64,000 nt of DNA from Malus domestica (Eukaryota > Streptophyta > Magnoliopsida > Rosales > Rosaceae), in NCBI RefSeq assembly GCF_042453785.1, contig NC_091664.1:3956501-4020500 (forward strand), read 5' to 3'. The notes below the pieces were generated by a model that saw only the letters and a program-made list of their open reading frames with translations, did not search any database and was not told the DNA's origin. The position numbers and the translations under genes were made by a program. Shown piece by piece: positions 58,101 through 64,000 of the stretch (within the stretch, counting starts at the first letter, position 1; every line of letters begins with the position of its first letter).

Positions 58101-61100
58101 AAAATATATCTTCTAACTTACACAGATGTGTTCAATTTTAGCTCCATGCTCTAAGCTTATGTTTTGACATCAAAGAATAGGTAGGGACGTGTTATGATGC
58201 TATTTATTCTTGTTATCTTGTTGTCATCTTTAGTTGAAAATATCTTTGGGATAAAAGTGAGTTAAGAATAGAAATCAAAGTTCTGTTTGGGATTGGGATG
58301 TTTCTGTACTTATTATACGCTTCTATTTGTTTGTATCCGTTGCTCTGATGTAACTCTTCATATTTACTCAGGCAAAAGGAAGGCTAGTGAAGTCTGGAAC
58401 GGTTACTCATTCTTATCCCTTTTGCTGGAGATCTAAAACTCCGCTTATTTACAGAGCTGTTCCAAGCTGGTAACTGCAGTTTAAACTAGCTATTATTTAG
58501 TCCAACTTTATATTCTGTTATTTTGATTATTAAGTCTTTCTGCACTGAGTTACATTAGTCCACTGATTTCTAGTTAGATTCTGTTTGATCAATTTTATTG
58601 CATGTTCTTAGTACTTGAACTTTATTGGGTTCCATTGATTTAGTATAGGGTACCGAAAATGATATTTCCCTTCTATTTTCTTTCTTCTCATGTCTACTTG
58701 TAGTCTCATCTCAAATAAGTTTTACCATTTGATTACAGGTTTATCCGAGTGGAGCTGTTGAAAGAAAAATTGTTAGAAAACAACAAGCAGACTTACTGGG
58801 TTCCTGATTTTGTCAAGGTTGAATTTTTTGTGAATATAGATGCTTTTCTTCCTTGCTTTTTTTATTTTTTTTTATTGATGTGTGTTTTTTATTTTTTAGG
58901 CTGAGTTTGGTAAATGACATACTCTTTGGGTGGATAGTGTGGTAAAAGATGATAAGTAGCAACAGTTTAGGGTGATAAAGTAGGTTAACTATAGTCTGAT
59001 GATGTAATTGAGTCTCTGGAGGTTCTTGAATATTGTATCTTGTCTTCCCTATTTACCATTTCTATTTATTTATTTTAATCCTGTGTTATAGGGGGCTTAC
59101 TTTGTCAAATAAAATAATATAGCCGTTTTTAATTATTGCCACAAACTATCGATGACATGTGACATTTCGTATGTTTAAACTGTTGAAAACTGGTGATACT
59201 TGCTGCAAAACTTGGATTCCGTGAACCTTCTAATATGGAAATTTCTGCCAATGGCTATTTGGATTGCTATGCTAGATGATAAACTGTGTTTTGGTGTCAT
59301 GTTCTATTTTGTAAGAAATAGGCAATACGTCCTCATATGAGAGAGTTTCATAAAATTCTGAAATGTGATGGCAATAAGTCCCCATCTGTTCTATTGCCAT
59401 ATTTCAGGAAAAGCGCTTTCACAATTGGCTGGAGAATGCAAGAGATTGGGCTGTTAGTCGAAGTAGATTTTGGGGCACTCCACTTCCAGTCTGGATTAGT
59501 GAGGATGGTGAAGAAATTGTTGTAATGGATTCTATTCAGAAGCTTGAAGAGCTTTCTGGTGTTAAGGTTTGATTCCTCTCTGTCTCCACGTGTATGCAAT
59601 TATTCGTGAATATTCCTGGACTTCTTGTTTCCTAAGTTCTATGCTTTATTAATTGTTAATTTCATGAATTAACAAGTAATAGGTGACTTTTTTTTTGTTC
59701 ATTTTGCATTTTCTCGAATTAACATATCTAATGTAATATTCTCTTATGCTGATTAAAATAGGTTTTCGATCTGCACCGCCACAATATTGATCACATTACT
59801 ATTCCCTCAAGCCGAGGTCCCGAATATGGTGTTCTTCGACGTATAGATGATGTAAGGTTACTGAATCATTGTTACACATTATAGTTCCCTTTTTTGTACT
59901 TAAATCATAGTTAGTTTTGCATTAAACACTTTAATTGTTGTGGCTCATACAGTTTCATTTGTAATTAAACATTGTCGAAATTTGTTGCTTTCATTGGTTT
60001 TTGAACTTTTGAAGGTTGTTGCTGTACTTGTTTCATGGACTTCTACATTATTTTGTAACTGCTCTCAAATACTTGTTTACTTTGAAAGGATAAAAATCAT
60101 ACTCAAGTGTTGCCATTTTATTCACCATTATGTAATCAATGACCTTGTGCTGCATTCTAGTTATGCTTTTTGATAATGCTCTCGTTTTGACGTTGATCAT
60201 TTAATTTTCCTTTCAGGTGTTTGATTGTTGGTTTGAGAGTGGGTCCATGCCTTATGCTTATATCCACTATCCTTTTGAGAATGTTGAACATTTTGAGGAA
60301 AATTTCCCTGGCCATTTTGTGGCTGAGGGGCTAGATCAGACTCGTGGATGGTAAATTTTTGCATTGTCCATTTACCAGATTTGAGTTTCTTCCCCTAGTT
60401 AGATAAATATGTGATATGATATTGAAGTTATATGTTCATCTGCCTTGTTAGACAACCTTACGACTTGAAAAGCTTAAGCTATTAGGTAATGATATACGTA
60501 TATCAGGCTGATACACCTTTTAGATTGCTGTTGCATGCATAAAATCCTTAACGGCATTGGATGAAAAACAACAAATATTACACTATGTATGGATGAAGAA
60601 ATTTAAGATTACTAAGGAATTTAAAAATGACGGAAATTGAAATGACGAGATTTTATTTTCTAGAATTTGTAAATTTTCTTGTTTGGTTAACCTAAAAGAA
60701 CAATGGAATTGAATAAGGAATTTGTTATTTTTAAACTCTCAATTATAGAAATTGAGAAATGACATCTATTTACATGGAATTTGAACTTGGGATTTGGAGG
60801 TCCCAAATTCTAAGTTTTTTTTTCTACGTGGAAATTCTAAATTTCTATGTTTATGAATCCAAACAAGAGAATTGGTGCCTGTCAATCTATAAATTCTGAC
60901 TTTTACCAAAATTCCATGTTTATTTCCCTCTTCCAAACATAGTGTTGGTGTTTAAGCAACTCTTAAATGCAAGGGACTAAAGTATGGTATGTTTGGGCTG
61001 AGAGGTGGGAGAAGATTTCTTGTTCACAAAATTTTGGATAATTTTTCTTTCCTATTTATAGAAAACAAAAATTTGTTTAAATCAAAACAATCTTAAATTC

Positions 61101-64000
61101 ATTTGAGCACTTAAATAACATATATATTCCAGTCTTACGTTTTACTTTTGTTAATCAAATATCTTAGTATAATCACCTCTTTATTAAAAAAATATTGATT
61201 GGAAGAAATAAATGTTGGCTGCCTTTTGGAGATAATCATTTTTGCTTGTTTATCCTAGGTTCCTAACTCACAAGTGTTTCCAAAATTTAGCCCAGCCTGG
61301 TTCCAAATTTTTATTGTTTTCCTTCCCATCCTGCAGGTTCTACACTCTTATGGTGTTATCTACGGCGTTATTTGGGAAACCTGCTTTTAGGAACCTCATT
61401 TGCAATGGACTTGTCCTTGCTGAGGATGGGAAAAAAATGAGTAAAAGTTTGAAAAATTATCCTTCACCAATGGAAGTTATCGATGACTATGGGGCCGTAC
61501 GTTTATTGCAGAACCCTTTTCATTTCATTATGTATTACGAAGTTCTTTTTTAGTCCATGTTTATTTGTTTGTATTTTGGATGCCTCTAGATGTTAAATCT
61601 TCCCAATGATTGGTCTATTCCCTGTTTCTGTTGTGCAGGATGCACTAAGACTATACCTCATTAACTCTCCTGTTGTGCGTGCGGAGCCGTTACGTTTCAA
61701 GAAGGAAGGAGTTTTTGGTGTTGTAAGTATTAGTTTATTGATTTAAATAGAAGTAATCCAATCACTGTTTGAACCTAGATATCTAAATGGAAAGATATCT
61801 AAAGGGAAATCAAGGAAAGCCTTGGGAGAAAACTGATACTACCATAAAATTCGTCCAAATTGAAATACCCCTTGAAATTTGGTCAGGCCCCTTTCACAGT
61901 ACATCAATAATTACCCAAACTACCCATATAGCATTAATAATCCACTTGATACTTGCTAACTCCTTACAATAGTTTTTACTGCATCATTTATCTACCATTC
62001 TGACTTAGTTTTCACATTCGACTTCTGTTTGTTTCGAGTATTTTTCTTCATTTATATGGGCTAGAATTTATTACTGGTTTTGATTCACTGGAATTTCTAA
62101 AAGAAGTGCCTTTTATTTTTTGTTGTTTTTTTATTTTTTTCAGGTCAAGGATGTATTTCTTCCTTGGTACAATGCATATCGGTTCCTTGTTCAGAATGCA
62201 AAGAGACTTGAAGTTGAAGGGTTTTCCCCTTTCCTCCCTGTTGATCTAGCCACTGTACAGAAGTCGTCTAATGTGCTTGACCAGTGGATCAATTCAGCCA
62301 CACAGAGTCTTGTTTATTTTGTTCAGCAAGAGATGAATGGTTATCGACTTTATACGGTAGTTATCAATCAAGCATTAAGTACTTACATCTAATCAACAGA
62401 AGTTCAATTAATGAGATAGATTTATGGTCTTAGCATCTGGCTAGTGAAATGTGATTTTCTTGACTGGCAACACCAAAAACTCCTTCCTTCACCTTGTGGG
62501 AGATGGGGTTCATAAACCTATATTCGTACCGGTCCATCACTGTACAATGGGAGCTGATTCTATTGATTATATGGATAAAAAAAAATTGTTTCTTGAAATT
62601 TGACCTACGCATCAATTTATTCCATAGAATTATATATTCAATCCGTAGTTCCATACTGACAAACGAATAAACTTTTTAGGTGGTTCCATATCTTTTGAAG
62701 TTTCTTGACAACTTAACAAATATTTATGTGCGGTTCAATCGGAAGAGGCTAAAGGGTCGAACTGGTGAAGAGGATTGCAGAATGGCACTTTCAACTCTCT
62801 ACAATGTAGGGTGGTGGTAACTTTTTAAGCTATTGTGGTTACTCTCTTTATGTTGCCATTGTTTGACGAATAGCTGGGTTTTTCATGAGTGGTTATTTTG
62901 TAACTATTCAGTTCTTGAAATTTGGTTAATGTATGTGCATCATTTGTTATGTGTCTGCAGGTCCTCTTGGTGTCATGTAAAGTAATGGCACCATTAACAC
63001 CATTCTTCACGGAGGTCCTTTATCAAAATATGCGGAAAGCTTTGAATGAGTCAGAGGAAAGCATTCATTTTTGCAGTTTTCCTGAAGGAGAAGGAAAGGT
63101 ATTGGCATTCAGTTCTTTATTATGATCATATCAATCAATGGCTAATCAAATCTTTTGTGGTTATTTGAGCAGTTTATCTGTTTAGTTAATATTCCTAGTG
63201 TGGAAATTTGGGCAGTTGTTTCTTCATAGACTTGTTTGGTTGACATATTTCAGTGTACTTAATTTAACTTATTTATGTTATAGATTAATTGAATAAAATG
63301 ATGGTGAGATTTCTTACTCTCTATTTTCCGGTCAAGGAGATTTCTTACTTTAATTCATCATTTATTAAAAAAAAATTGGAAATTTTTTCATTTCATGAAA
63401 AGTGAAAACTAACATTATGCCAGATGGAGAATATTTCTCCATGAAGGAATTAAAGTTCCATCTGATATTGACTTTTGTGGAACTTCTTGCAGATCCTGAA
63501 ACCTTGTAATTTTAGATTTGCATATTCTCCTATAAACTTTTGCATGTTTCACTAAAATGTATTCCCATTACAGACAGACGAGCGTATAGAGCAAAGTGTT
63601 ACAAGAATGATGACAACAATTGATCTTGCCCGTAATATTCGTGAGCGTCACAACAAGCCTCTCAAAACACCCCTGAGGTGTGTTTATAGCTTCCAGTCTG
63701 TTTCCAATTTTTTGTTCCAGTTGCCTACCTTTTTATGTTGATCTGAAAAAACTTGCCTCTTTTTTAAACAAATACAGGGAGATGGTTATTGTTCATCCTG
63801 ATGCAGACTTTCTTGATGATATTGGTGGAAAGCTAAGAGAGGTACGTGATAATTTTTAATATTTGTGGACATTTGTGGTCAGTTAATCTATTCATGGTAC
63901 CAACTAATGCACTATTGTTTATACAACTCTCTTTCCGGTCAAACATGGTAGCCTAGTAACCTTTGAGTCGAAACGGAAAAGTGAATTTATAAAAGGCTCC
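55177..64000 (+). CDS. isoleucine--tRNA ligase, cytosolic type (3' end beyond window)
   Basis: A class Ia aminoacyl-tRNA synthetase that charges tRNA-Ile with isoleucine using ATP; eukaryotic cytosolic form. Eighteen exons are seen: 55177-55710, 56071-56136, 56494-56637, 56911-57131, 57271-57436, 57910-58023, 58372-58469, 58739-58817, 59408-59566, 59762-59851, 60217-60350, 61337-61496, 61639-61722, 62144-62356, 62680-62805, 62961-63098, 63574-63677 and 63778-63841. All have GT-AG borders and give 898 residues; roughly a quarter of the usual length lies outside. The HIGH motif is HYGH (56-59) in [11 protein letters not shown]. The editing (CP1) domain has [11 protein letters not shown] (225-235) and [28 protein letters not shown] precedes the KMSKS loop, which is exactly KMSKS at 635-639. 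The anticodon-binding helical domain starts with the [19 protein letters not shown] region. The start [17 protein letters not shown] is the usual one for the family and has no targeting peptide. Intron 11 carries a MITE-like insertion. Confidence 0.97.
56323..56420. repeat. 49-bp tandem duplication in IleRS intron 2
   Basis: GGCATACTTTCTATTGTTGA, continuing AACTTGGAATTTGTCTGTGT, is repeated head to tail with two changes. Confidence 0.85.
60672..60876. mobile_element. MITE-like inverted repeat in IleRS intron 11
   Basis: AATTTTCTTGTTTGGTTAAC on the left pairs with ATCCAAACAAGAGAATT on the right. Inner sequence also contains an AATTTGGGACC-type hairpin (about 60780-60812). The exact borders and any target duplication are not clear. 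Confidence 0.45.

Overview
This is nuclear DNA of a dicot plant. It is AT-rich and intron-rich, with plant-type splice sites, plant telo-boxes upstream of two genes, and many plant transposable elements: MITEs, hAT relics, Ty3/gypsy LTR elements and Au-like SINE tails. The repeat families look like those I know from Rosaceae, perhaps the apple/pear tribe, but that placement is an impression and not proved here. All gene models were spliced by eye. Each of the four complete models closes in frame from ATG to stop, and the fifth stays in frame up to the window edge.

Layout. (1) 1-10.2 kb is repeat-dominated. A hAT transposase relic and a small MITE are followed by a DNA element with ~32-bp inverted termini (4421-9620). 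That element was split by a young LTR element (4552-8969) with two 445-bp LTRs that look identical and an exact ACCCC target duplication. The inner element shows no pol genes but carries fragments of host genes: an epoxide hydrolase, a CP1-like EF-hand protein and probably an LRR protein. (2) 10.2-16.2 kb, plus strand: an SLC35F/DUF914 membrane transporter in 11 exons. (3) 17.8-25.4 kb, minus strand: a 12-exon gene of the At3g49140 (HugZ/split-barrel-like) family. One of its introns holds a solo LTR and unidentified exon-like sequence. (4) 27.7-34.7 kb, minus strand: an S-adenosylmethionine carrier (SAMC) of the mitochondrial carrier family. (5) 36.5-39.8 kb, plus strand: a FAM136/DUF842 protein with twin CX3C motifs. 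(6) 40.6-53.8 kb is a mosaic of retroelements: Tat-like non-autonomous sequence with a decayed Gag and several minisatellites, cut by a 5'-truncated chromovirus with a 2.1-kb LTR and an intact integrase-chromodomain frame, followed by a LINE RNase H fragment, a MITE and a non-autonomous hAT. (7) 55.2 kb to the end, plus strand: cytosolic isoleucyl-tRNA synthetase, 18 coding exons seen, cut by the window edge.

The five host genes are unrelated housekeeping or transport genes and do not form a pathway. The most unusual content is the gene-capturing LTR element at 4.5-9 kb and its apparent relatives at 40.6-51.8 kb. They share polypurine-tract modules, GAAGCTT-rich minisatellites and ATGCTCATG-type repeats, which suggests one non-autonomous family that can carry different cargo. 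Two introns use GC-AG splice sites.
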